NCBI GenBank assembly: GCA_936440205.1 | Contig: OW387148.1 | Location: 38,909,003-38,973,002, forward strand | Direction: 5' to 3' | Source: Lepidonotus clava | Taxonomy: Eukaryota > Annelida > Polychaeta > Phyllodocida > Polynoidae | Length of the DNA stretch: 64,000 nucleotides | Program-made: the position numbers and the translations under genes | Notes under the pieces: model-generated | Database searches by the model: none | What the model was told of the DNA's origin: nothing | What the model saw: only the letters and a program-made list of their open reading frames with translations | Shown: one piece after another, positions 53,918 through 64,000 of the stretch | Layout: the number at the start of each line of letters is the position of its first letter | How positions within the stretch are numbered: the stretch's first letter is position 1

Positions 53918-56900
53918 ATGGCATCAAAGGTACAGTGGGAAAATTCATGGTCAAGAATCCAGAAGGAGCAGCCAAAGTATCCCATTGTGTCCCCAGCTGT
54001 CGTTCTAGGAAAATATGACGCGTGGAAGGAATATGACAATGTGAGTTTATATTTAATGCTAGATGATCAGATTACATAAAAACATACAAGTTTAATTGTT
54101 GCATTGACTTAACCTATACATTTTTTATTCATAGTTTTGATCACATACTAATTTCAGCTAGCACATAGAGCTGGTCTACATGACAAGAACTTTCGGCTAA
54201 GTACACAAAACCCAAGAGCTTTGAGGAGATGCTAGTAAGGGCAAAATTATAAGATAATCTGAAGGAATTTATCAAAAAAAGAACCAAGAAAGTCCTGTGC
54301 AAACAGTAAATGTTGTTACTGTCCAAAACTCAGATATCATCAACAAAAATTACACATGTCATAATGTAGATCGCAAGCATAACTTCATTGGATGCAGAAA
54401 TTATGGGAAACAATGTCTGGGTCAGGCTAAAATTAATCTGAAAACAAAATTCAGGGCCAATTTTCACCATTTTCCAATGCCCCACCAAAAATTAGGTATT
54501 ACAACACTTCAACTCGACTGGGCACTACCATTTGTCAGATGTAGACATTATGTTCAACAGTTCTGGAAATTGGCACCTCACAATAAATCCCACAATATCA
54601 TTTACACTAGGACCTAACCAGTCACCACTAATATCAAGCTTATAATCTTTAACTATAAGCCATTCAGCCTGTTACCTCAGATCTTGTGTGAACTACAAAT
54701 CTAATTTTGCCAATGTACTGGACCCTTGTTAGTGAACAAAAAGGTTTTGCAGCAGGGAATCAAATCCTTATACCAGTTTTGCTGCCATGAAGAAGAGAAA
54801 TTTGACAGCTGAGGCACAGGACACAGGATGGTAAGGGTGAACACATTAGATCATAGACAACCTGTCTTCATTAACCCCTATCGTCCCCTTTTACAGTCAG
54901 CGAGGGAGCTCAGCTACTGTCTCACTGAGGTTTTAAGGAATGGTCATCTACAGCTGAATCAGTGTACATTACTGGTTTGTTTGTGGGGTTGGTTTAACAT
55001 CCAGCCAACCCTTTAGGGTTTATCAGACTGCACAGGGTAAATCTTTGCAGCTAGTTTTACGCCACAGGGGCAGTAACCGAATCTATGAAATAAGGTGCCT
55101 GTTTGTAGCAGTGAGACCCAATCCCCTCATTATAGTGCTGCCACACTGAGATATCATGTCATAGGCCCATACAATACCCCACCCAGTCACATTATACTGA
55201 CACCAGGTCGACTAGTCATGTTTCGTGTTTCTTACTTTATACCAAGTACCAGGCAAGCAGTGACCACTGCCATTGTTAAAGTCTTTGCTGTGACTCGGCC
55301 AGGGATAAATCCTAAGACGTACTTTTATGTATTGTTTAAGGTGGCCACCTCGTAATGTTCTAGAAAAAAGAGACTATTCATAAAAGTTGAAGAATCTTAT
55401 TATCATTGACACACTTTTAGGGATTTTGAAAATGTTCTTTTTATTCTATAGGATATGGATGTCCTTGGCTATCAGGGTGCTGATGTCCTTGCTGAAAAGT
55501 TATCCGCAACCAATCTCCCTAAAGACAGTTTTGTTCTAGATGTTGGTTGTGGAACTGGTCTTGTTGGACTAAAGGTAAGACTATGAATCCCAACACTGCA
55601 TCAAAATCCACAGAAGGGGATAAGGGCATGTACAGTGGAAAGTTGTTATGGATGTAACTATTTGCATAATCATGTATAAATACTTCATAACCTTGTCAAA
55701 ACAGAACAATGGTGTTGATTTTGCCAAGATATATGAGCCTGAAAATTACCATATCAAATTGTATTTTAGAAGTAGAAATATAAAAATTCGTAACAAGTCA
55801 AAGTTACATAGCTTGTTTGTTTTTTATGATGTAATTAAAATTAAGATGTGACACATTTGTATTGTTTGTTCATATAAATAACCCTGTGACACAGAATAAT
55901 TCACTCTTTTGAGAATCTGTCATTTGCACCTCAAGGAATATGATATTTCCAGGCAGTAATTACATTTATCTTTAGATTAAGAATCGCGGTTTCACCAATA
56001 TCCATGGTCAAGATGGATCCGAGTTAATGCTGGATAAAGCCAAAGAAAAGGCCATCTATAAACAACTTATTTGCTGCTTTCTGGGTGATGGACAGCGGTT
56101 GCAAGTTGACAGTGGTATGTTATTCATGATGCCATGTAGAAATGAACTATTTTTATGTTAGTGTTTTATTATGTTCTATGGTCTACACAAAAGTTAGCTC
56201 AATAATATTATATGATATCAACCATACTGTCTATGGTCAGCATTAGATTCCTTAAGTCCAATAGCAGAGAATTTAGTTACTCCTTAGCTGACTGCCTATG
56301 CTAATGAGCCTGAGAAAGTACACAACACTGTACTCTCCATAGGTCCACCATATTCACATAGGTTATATATATGCACAAACCCATGTTTTGCTAAATTTCT
56401 TTATCAAATAATTCATCCTAGAATTCCAATTATTTTTCAATGGGAAATCCCAAACTCATGACATCACACAGTCACTTGTTGGGAAAGCCAGAGCTTACTA
56501 GAGTTTTCTACCCCTTATAATTCAAGGTCATTTATAGTTTTACACGTCTCCTTTCTTTGATATACTTTAACCATGTCAAGACAAGATTAAGTGTCCCTTC
56601 TCAGGTGACCTATATATTTTCACACATGCGCACACCAGTGTTGTGTAATGCATGACTGCATCTCTATTCTCCGCTATAGAGTTTGAGATTCAGGTGTTGT
56701 TTATTAAGTCTAACCATACATGAATACATGCCATAGTCTCCCTTCACACACCATTAGCTTCTCATTTTGTCCGCTCAGCCTGTGCTATGGGTAGCCCCAG
56801 CTATCTCCCTATGCGGTCTTCCATGAACTCCACTCTTAACACTGGTGGTGTGGTACTCCAACCATTACTACTTGTTGTAACTTCTACATGTCTGCTACTG

Positions 56901-58600
56901 AATTATGATGACAGTTAACTTTGCACAACACTCAGCTGTACCTAATCTGACCAGTGGTGGGGGCAAAGTCTGTGGAACATGAAGCATTCTTACAATCATG
57001 CCAGTTTACATAAGTACATATATTGAAAGAAGATTATGTTCGTCCACCCCATGGGTGTTCCAGGGAAGAATAGGCCCCCAGTAGCCCCTGCTGATCATAT
57101 GAGGTGACGATTGAGGGGACCCAGCACTGATCAAGTGGTTCTTTGGGTTCAATTCCCAGTTAATGCTGTGGCTCACTAAGGGATGAGGTACAGCAAAAAT
57201 GATTTCCAGGTTTTGATCCCCTATTGTTTGCCTGTCCTGTCACCTTCATCTCATAGATACGATCACCAAGACAGAATTGGTCCCAACCTGTTTTCTCCAT
57301 GAATATGACCTTAGTTGTTGAAATGGCATAAAGCATCCATTACTCACTCACTCACTAATGTTCTTCCTACTCGCTGAACCATAGTATATTACACTGTCAA
57401 TATTGCTAGTAATATACAGGCTAGTAAAAAAATGTTCAAATGTTGTGTAGTATGAGTTTTTACAACATTTCAAAATTATCTAATGTTGCAATGTTTGTAA
57501 AACATTTAAAATGATTTAAAAAATATATAAATATTCTCATCCACAATTTACAGCAACTTTGTTGGACAACATAAAAACGCCATCCAGGTTGAATCCCATT
57601 GTCAAAAATTCATAGTTTATCCCGATAGATCACCATATCCCACAACTGGTCAGATATCTGGGCAAAACTATACCATTGTAAACTCAAACACTAAACAAAT
57701 GAAAGGTTATTCCTTATCCATCATAATTAGATTGTTTTCATCATTAATGTATGGTCAGCAATGGTCAGGTAAAATTGATTATTCTCATAAGCAGCAAACA
57801 AAACAATAAACTAAAGCCCCACACCCAAGAAGAGATTTTACTGGTGATGCGCAACAGGCAACTGGCAGGTCTTAAGAGAATTGCCGGTAAAGGCAATGGT
57901 AAAATTAACCAAGTTTGATATTTTACTGTTGAATTAAAAGACAATTTTACTGACAATTTTACTGGTGATCCCGTTGGCGGTCACCAACTCTGTGCTCCAT
58001 ACTAACATGTTTTTGGGGTGATAGAGTGATTGCTGGGCAACTGAATATACCACCATCAGTGGTTACCAGTCGCTGGTAATGTCGTAAGTGGGTATTGGGC
58101 TTAAGGCTGTTGTTCTTATGTTTCCAGGTACATATGATGCTGTGGTGATGGCAGGCGGGGTAGGTCCAGGCCACTTCCTGATAGATACCTTTGATGAGAT
58201 GTTCAGGATAATTAAAACAGGTTCTAAGATATTTTATCTCTTCAAGTTCTTTTCTTTGTTCTGTGACATTTGTCTTCATAGTGTTTATAACTACATGATC
58301 GCCATTAAAGTAATAACAATTACAAACATTAGAATTTTGAAATGAGAACAAGGATTATATGCATTAAACGCATGATGTGTTCTTCCCTCTACAGGTGGTA
58401 TCTTTGCTCATACCTGCCGCGAGTCAAACCTCCATAGTGTCCAGCATTCAGGATTGCTGGACTTTTTCTGTCAGAAGGTTGAAGAAGGTATCATAGAGCC
58501 CATACTTGACGAGAAGTATGACCACTACTATCTGCATACTGATGGGACACGCATCCCTGGCAGGGTTCAAATATTTAGACTGCTAAAGCGCATTATGTAG
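53918..58600 (+). CDS. METTL27: METTL27 (WBSCR27)-like SAM-dependent methyltransferase, five exons
   Basis: Five exons join without a frame break into a 227-residue protein: 53,918-54,040, 55,452-55,574, 55,976-56,114, 58,128-58,220 and 58,395-58,600. All introns are GT-AG; only the fourth donor (GTTCTA) is weak. The ATG is preceded in frame by TGA at 53,906, which fixes the start. Residues 31-45 (VLGKYDAWKEYDNDM) fit the YDxWxxxYDxD entry of the family. VLDVGCGTGLVG (about 70) is the SAM-binding motif I; GQDGSELMLDKA and LGDGQRL are motifs II and III; YDAVVMAGGV and GGIFAHTCR follow. The human protein is about 245 residues, so the length fits. The protein is probably soluble; its substrate is unknown. 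Intron 3 carries a SINE. A decayed copy or a paralogue of another METTL family is less likely. Confidence 0.9.
54041..55451 (+). other. METTL27 intron 1
   Basis: The intron starts GTGAGT and ends TTCTATAG. The inner sequence holds two short frames (54,828-55,016 and 55,095-55,355) without motif. Nothing else is recognised. Confidence 0.8.
55575..55975 (+). other. METTL27 intron 2
   Basis: GTAAGA to TATCTTTAG, A/T-rich, no further feature. Confidence 0.85.
56115..58127 (+). other. METTL27 intron 3
   Basis: GTATGT to TATGTTTCCAG. It contains the SINE at 57,047 and, at 57,955-57,975, a phrase (ATTTTACTGGTGATCCCGT) also found at 53,180 and 63,360. Confidence 0.8.
57047..57356 (+). mobile_element. 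SINE, full length, in METTL27 intron, type A tail
   Basis: It starts CCCCATGGGTGTTCC and ends AAGCATCCATTACTCACTC. The flanks TTATGTTCGTCCAC and TAATGTTCTTCCTAC look like a decayed target duplication. It is in the same strand as the gene. Confidence 0.85.
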
Positions 58601-60352
58601 ACATTTTCTGAAATTCATCATCTTGCATTGAAATGCATATTTGGCATACTATATATCAGGTCGATCTGGGAGCTTAATTACTACCAATAGATTTTATTAT
58701 GTTATGAAGGGATGAGAGGGGAATAATAATGAACAGACACCAGGCAATATTTAAACGTTAGATGCTTTCTGACTCAGTCGGGAAGAATGTAAGTAGATAT
58801 TTCAAAGGGATTAAGGATAGACAACTGTTGGCAGCGGACTTTTTATCAAAACAGAAATATCTCTGGAACCAGCGACTCAATTGCATTGTCCAATATATCA
58901 AATGAAAGCCCTCATTTTTCTCTGGATATCTATATAACTGACATTATAATGCCATTCAAATGAAACAATATGAAAATAAAAAATCTTTTTTTCAGTTTTT
59001 ATGTTTTGAACAATATCTTGCTTAATAGTAGCATTACAGACTTGAACTTTAAAATACATAATTGAAACATTGAGATGGAGGGAACCATGTCTCAGAATTT
59101 TGATTGAGGGCCTAGTTTTTTTACGATATCAAATGATATACCCATGTTCAAAAAATAAAAGTAAAATCTGACCCGTTATGGAGAATTGGGTCAGATGTCG
59201 CAATGAGTCGGATGTCGCATGCTGCACCTCGTTTTAAAGCTAAGGATCTGTATTTTCTAATGGAATAGGTCTCTAAAATTCGACACAGTGCGACATCTGA
59301 GTCAATTCACCAAAACAGGTCACAAATAGGCCTTTTAGACTTCCCAGTAAAATTACAAAGTAACCCATATATCTATAATTATTATATAATTTACATCCCT
59401 ATATAAGCTTCTAAAAGGGCTTTATAATGATATAGGATACATCCCTGGGTATTCAAGTTAGCACCGTTTTCTGAGATTTGCTGCACTTTGACAAAGGATC
59501 CCATATCAACAGTTGTCTATCCTTAAATCACTTTGGAACTTTTAAAATGCTACCTTGGGCCTGAAGTTATTGGATGGGTTATTAATGACCAACCAACACC
59601 AGCCACTGATGATGCTACCCTCGGTATCTGCACATTTGAGTTGAGTTTGGTAGTGGCATGGGGCCTTAAGTCAATCAACCAAAAACTTTTTTTCATATGT
59701 AAAGTCCTTGCTCCTCGGATAGCAACCCTGAAGTGGGGGTAGTCCAGATTTTCAATGCTACACTCTGCCTAGTATGGTTCACCTGATTGGTCTATGGGGA
59801 ATCATTGGGTCTCATCAATATATATGGTTTGGGCTCTCAGGCCCATGTGGGGTTCAAAGAGGTGATTGGGAAATGGGTTGGTGGTTTCTTTGTTTTGGGG
59901 ACTAAGTGGTTTTGGGAAATGAAACACACACATATTGGTGAATGATACGTGGAATTGAAGAAGGTTGCAGGGGCCACACTATCCTAGGTAAAGGCATGTA
60001 TCAGATTGTAGTCCTACGTTAAGCATTAGCAGGGACCACTCTGCTTTAACGTAATTGGTGGGATGTGTGTTTTTCGGCAGAGGGAATATTAGGGCCATTG
60101 TTTGTGTTATTATTGATAAGTAGATTAAGATTTTCACCATACTTGTTGTCCAAAAACATTGAATTTATGCTTAAACATGAATACACCCACAAAGCTCAGT
60201 GGTATGTTCTTTAATTGTTTCAAGTTTCATTGTGGTGTTGTTAACAATGTGACAGATACTTAGACTTGCATCATTACCTGAACCTAGCAATCTGTTTTAT
60301 CCTATTAAATGTTTTGACACATGGGCATTGATGATTTAGTTGTTAAATAGAT
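58601..60352. other. Downstream region of METTL27; no second gene seen
   Basis: A polyadenylation signal candidate AATAAA lies at 58,975-58,980. The remainder to 60,352 shows no reliable frame; the 69-codon frame at 59,533 has no motif. Confidence 0.5.
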
Positions 60353-63300
60353 AAATAAATTAATGACCATTTCTTGTATTCTATGTGGGACATTTTCTCA
60401 ATTGTCTGTTTATTTGTTTATCTATCATATTGGGTAGGGAACCGCTTTGAGTGTGGGAGGTCGTAGGTTCAAACCCCAGCTGGGCCACGACGAAGACTTT
60501 CTTTTAACCCAGATTATACAAAAGTGGTTTTCACTAATTTTTGATCTCTGAGAAATGACATGGGCTATCCAAAACTGAAGGAATTTTCTCTCAATATTCC
60601 AATTTGAGAATGAGTTATGTCAATTTTTATAAAAGGAAATTTGGGAACCATGGAAATGGAAAAAAAGTTATGACGTCATAGATATGACCTCCCAAAAATG
60701 TTCTTTTTCGAAAATAAATTTGTATATTTTTTTAAATTCTGTTGCCATGGAAACAGCCATTTTTACATAAAATGCCTCAAATATCACTTGTTTGAACCAT
60801 CTTTGTTACCATCTATGACATGATATCTCAGGGGGCCAGGACTATAAAGAGGGCATTGGGTCTCACTGCTACAAATTGCCACCATCTTTGATGTCACCTT
60901 GGTAGTTAATTAGGGCATAAAGCAACCAATAACCTACTGACCCAATCAACGTTTAGTCCATACAGTAAAGTGATGCTTAAGAAATTGTGCAGGAAGTTAC
61001 CACGGGGCAGCACTGTCCATTCCTCAACCATCCATAGTTTGTACCACCAAAAACTGTTTCTCTTTATATAAACAGGCCTATACTTACACATTTCTATGCA
61101 TATGAATGCATGTAGTTAAATAAATATATATTCTAACAGTTAGGATAGGTAATATAAATTATGGTCAGGGGAGATTTTATCTTGTTTAATCTAAGTCACA
61201 ATCTCACCAGATGATAGGTGATGTTAATGATATGTTTTGGTTAGGTCTCAACTGCACCAAAACAGAATGTTATGTTTCTGTGAGGTCTCACCATTACCAA
61301 AAAATAATGTGGATCAGCCATTGTAATTCAGCATGTAATGTAATGTAATGCATCTCCTAAATCTACTTTGAATATAAACTTTAAAATCTGTCATCATGAT
61401 TACACTATTGTGCAATAAACAATCAATCAAATATGTTTCAATTCCTGGGTTCAAATCTAAGTCGTTCTTGCTAATTTTCCTTGGTTGTGACCACCTTGTT
61501 TTGTATTTTGCTTAATAAAATAGGTTAGAAAGCTGGACAACAAACTTTTTAATGTCTATTCCAAGGAGGGGAGTGTTTAAATTTCTTGCCTGGGTATAGC
61601 ATTAGGTTTGTTTGGTTAAGCTCATAAATCTTATAAGGCTATGAGGACACAGAACATACATGTCAAGATTTACGGGATCCCTGGCATAAGTGAACTAGTT
61701 GAACTCGCGCATTACATTTAATGGACAGACTATAAAAATATCCCTTTGGCTGGAGAGGAGACAAATTCCAAGGCCATATGAGCGTAGCCAGTATTTCTAA
61801 TTAGATAATTATCAGCCATTATACCATTTATTCCCCTCATTCCAGGTCCCTATGTTAATTGCCAAGACTAGGGGACACCGTTCACTTTTTGTGATGGTCG
61901 CATGTTGTTCCTTTGGCATATATATACATAGATACTCTATAGTACATTTCTGTATACACATCTGTGTGTAAACTATTTATGTTCATGTCTGAATCGAAAA
62001 CATGTAATAACCATGGCCTTTACTCAATTGCATGTATTTGCACATCAAATATTACCACAATGCCTTTGGAATACATTTACAAAAGTGGAATAACCCTAAT
62101 TTCCCTGTTAAAATAACACATTAATTTCATCCTGATCTATGGAAGGGAGGGGGGTTTGATATTTAAGGAGGGGGCTCATCCAAAGGGGGATTCATCCGAA
62201 CCTCCCCTGGCTACAGGCCTGGATAGCCAAATAATCAACATAACTAAACTGATACATACTGTATTGTGCATACATACATGAGCTAGCCTCAGTGCAGTAC
62301 AGTGAATATACATAATTTCACACTGCTTAATCTTTGCTGATCTAGTGTTAAAACAGCATGATATTGTTTGTTGATGGGTAATGCAAACATCCTAGATATC
62401 ATTTGAAAGAGAATTTAGACAAAATGAAATAGGTAGTAAAATCAACTAGTGGAATCAAGACTTACCAAAACATTGTAGATGTGTTGCTAGTGAGGACTTT
62501 GTTCAGGACCCTTGGCCTAGCAGGCCCCATGCAGTGTTGAATAATGAACATCTAATAGAAAGACCTGACACTAGCAGGCCCCATGCAATGTTGAATGATG
62601 AATATCAAATGCAAAAACCTGACACTAGAAGGCCCCATGTAGTGTTGAATAATGAATATCAAATACTAAATCCTGATATCAATCATTGATACTGTTCATT
62701 GTCTATTTAGAACTGTTATAGTGGCTGTACGGATCACCTGTTTTTACTGCCGTAATAAGTAGCATGGTTGTGTTCTTTAATAAATCAGCTCATATCCATA
62801 GCTGATTCTCCATACCAAGTATTGCTGATTAACTATATTCTGCAGGTTAATTTGGACTAATTTTGTAGACAAAAACACAGAGAAAAACCTATAGAAAATA
62901 TTCAAATATTTTTTGTTTTCTGATCTGTAGTGAATACCTTTTGCAAACCAACTTGAAAAATATTAAACATACACAAAGTCAAACTGACAAAATATTCAAT
63001 GCAATTTCTTCAGTAAAACTATCAATAATGAAAGGATTAGTGAAGAATTACAGGTTTAAACCTTGTGACTTGTCTAGAAAATCCCCAGAATCTTGATCTA
63101 ACCATTTCTAGACTGGTGCAATGTGAGGAATGAGGTATGCTTGATTTTTTTTTTTTTTTTTTTTTTTTATTTTGAGTTGTAATGGTGCTGGTAGGGACTG
63201 TAACCCCCCCAATACTAAATGAGGAATAAGTGGCTCAGATAAACTCTTAAGTGCCAAACCCAGTAAGCTGCTTCAGCAGTGGTGGGCAACTGAGAGAGTC

Positions 63301-64000
63301 TGTCGTTGTTGTCAGGCTACTGCAATATTAAGCAAGTTTAACTGTTGATTTGTCCAGCAATTTTACCAGTGATCCCGTCGGCCATTGCTGAGCACTCGCA
63401 ATATAACCCAGGGAATTACCTAATGGGTATGGGGCTTTAATAAATGGCAAACAAGGCAAAGTGGTAAAAAAAAGTTGAAAATTGAGTTTTCTACAGAAAT
63501 GAACTAGGAAACATGTTGATATCACATATCAGTCACATATTCAAAGGAACGATTTAAATGGATTTATTATGTGTGATTGATAGTTTTTCCTGGTGGCAAT
63601 TGATGCAACCATGGCAATGTTGCAGCAATGTTCCGGTTTAGTTCTTATGTTATTTTGATGGCTCCCAATAATGTTGCTTCAACATACTGCTGTGACGTTG
63701 CACTGTGACGTTATTGTAACATTCTGGCTATGTTCTTCAACCCAAACAGAATGTTCTTAAAATGTTCTGTTGTGGTTTCATCCTAACCTCACCAAAAAAT
63801 AATGTTATAAAAATGTTCTGATTTGGTGAGGTTTCAACCTCATCATCAATAATGTAATTGTTATGTGCTATCTAAGTAAGGAACAAACTGACTAAAAAAG
63901 GGTATGGTTGCCGAACGTTTCTGTTACGTTGCAAGTTGGCTGGGTTCATACCAGCTATTAAAATTTATCACAACCCAATCTACGACATGTGCCTCACTAT
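60353..64000 (+). repeat. Long repeat, copy B, cut by window end
   Basis: It is collinear with copy A at 47,648-53,760 but without the inserts found there. Base 64,000 corresponds to 53,760, about 158 bases before the METTL27 start codon. The first 53 bases are inverted relative to copy A. Confidence 0.85.
60425..60935 (+). mobile_element. tRNA-headed long SINE, copy in repeat B
   Basis: A tRNA-like head (GGTAGGGAACCGCTTTGAG, GGTTCAAACCCCAGC) is followed by a ~420-bp body and the 3' end TTAATTAGGGCATAAAGCAACCAA. The copy in repeat A lost part of the head. Confidence 0.6.

Noticed and set aside
58088-58345. 85-codon frame reading through into the intron
   Set aside because: It is METTL27 exon 4 plus intron 4; the family match stops at the donor at 58,221 and resumes at 58,395.

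Overview
The window looks like metazoan nuclear DNA, very probably a mollusc and perhaps a vetigastropod such as abalone (inference from repeat style; no search was run). Protein-coding host sequence is sparse. Most of the window, especially 1-47,640, is a nest of retrotransposons, and one clear spliced host gene lies at 53,918-58,600.

The dominant system is a LINE plus its short relatives. The LINE is of the I group: ORF1 carries three zinc knuckles, and ORF2 carries an APE-type endonuclease, reverse transcriptase and RNase H. Two near full-length copies lie at 15,786-21,647 and 40,062-45,679, and the window opens inside a third. Nearly 40 SINE-like copies of about 300 bp share both the LINE's first ~75 bp and its last ~60 bp, and all end in ACTC repeats. 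The 3' end forms a stem-loop whose arms vary in a compensating way between copies, as expected if the LINE reverse transcriptase reads it. Every SINE and LINE tail I found is on the + strand, often joined head to tail, which suggests insertion into existing ACTC tails.

Layout. 1-15,785: LINE 3' end, SINEs, a second LINE lineage (2,676-3,065), an ISL2EU/IS4EU-type transposase fragment (6,081-6,777, minus), a DIRS-like fossil (11,545-12,900, minus), an OB-fold coding fragment (10,327-11,222, minus) and inverted LINE ORF1 pieces. 15,786-22,278: LINE copy 1 followed by three extra tandem tails. 22,279-36,360: SINEs, other LINE fragments, minisatellites and pieces of an unidentified minus-strand coding repeat. 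36,733-46,140: a DIRS-like fossil invaded by a piggyBac-like MITE and by LINE copy 2. 47,648-53,760 and 60,353-64,000: two copies of one long repeat flanking the host gene.

The host gene is a five-exon METTL27 (WBSCR27)-like methyltransferase. Because its upstream flank reappears after its 3' end and runs off the window, I infer a tandem duplication of about 12.7 kb and predict a second METTL27-like first exon near position 64,160, just outside the window.
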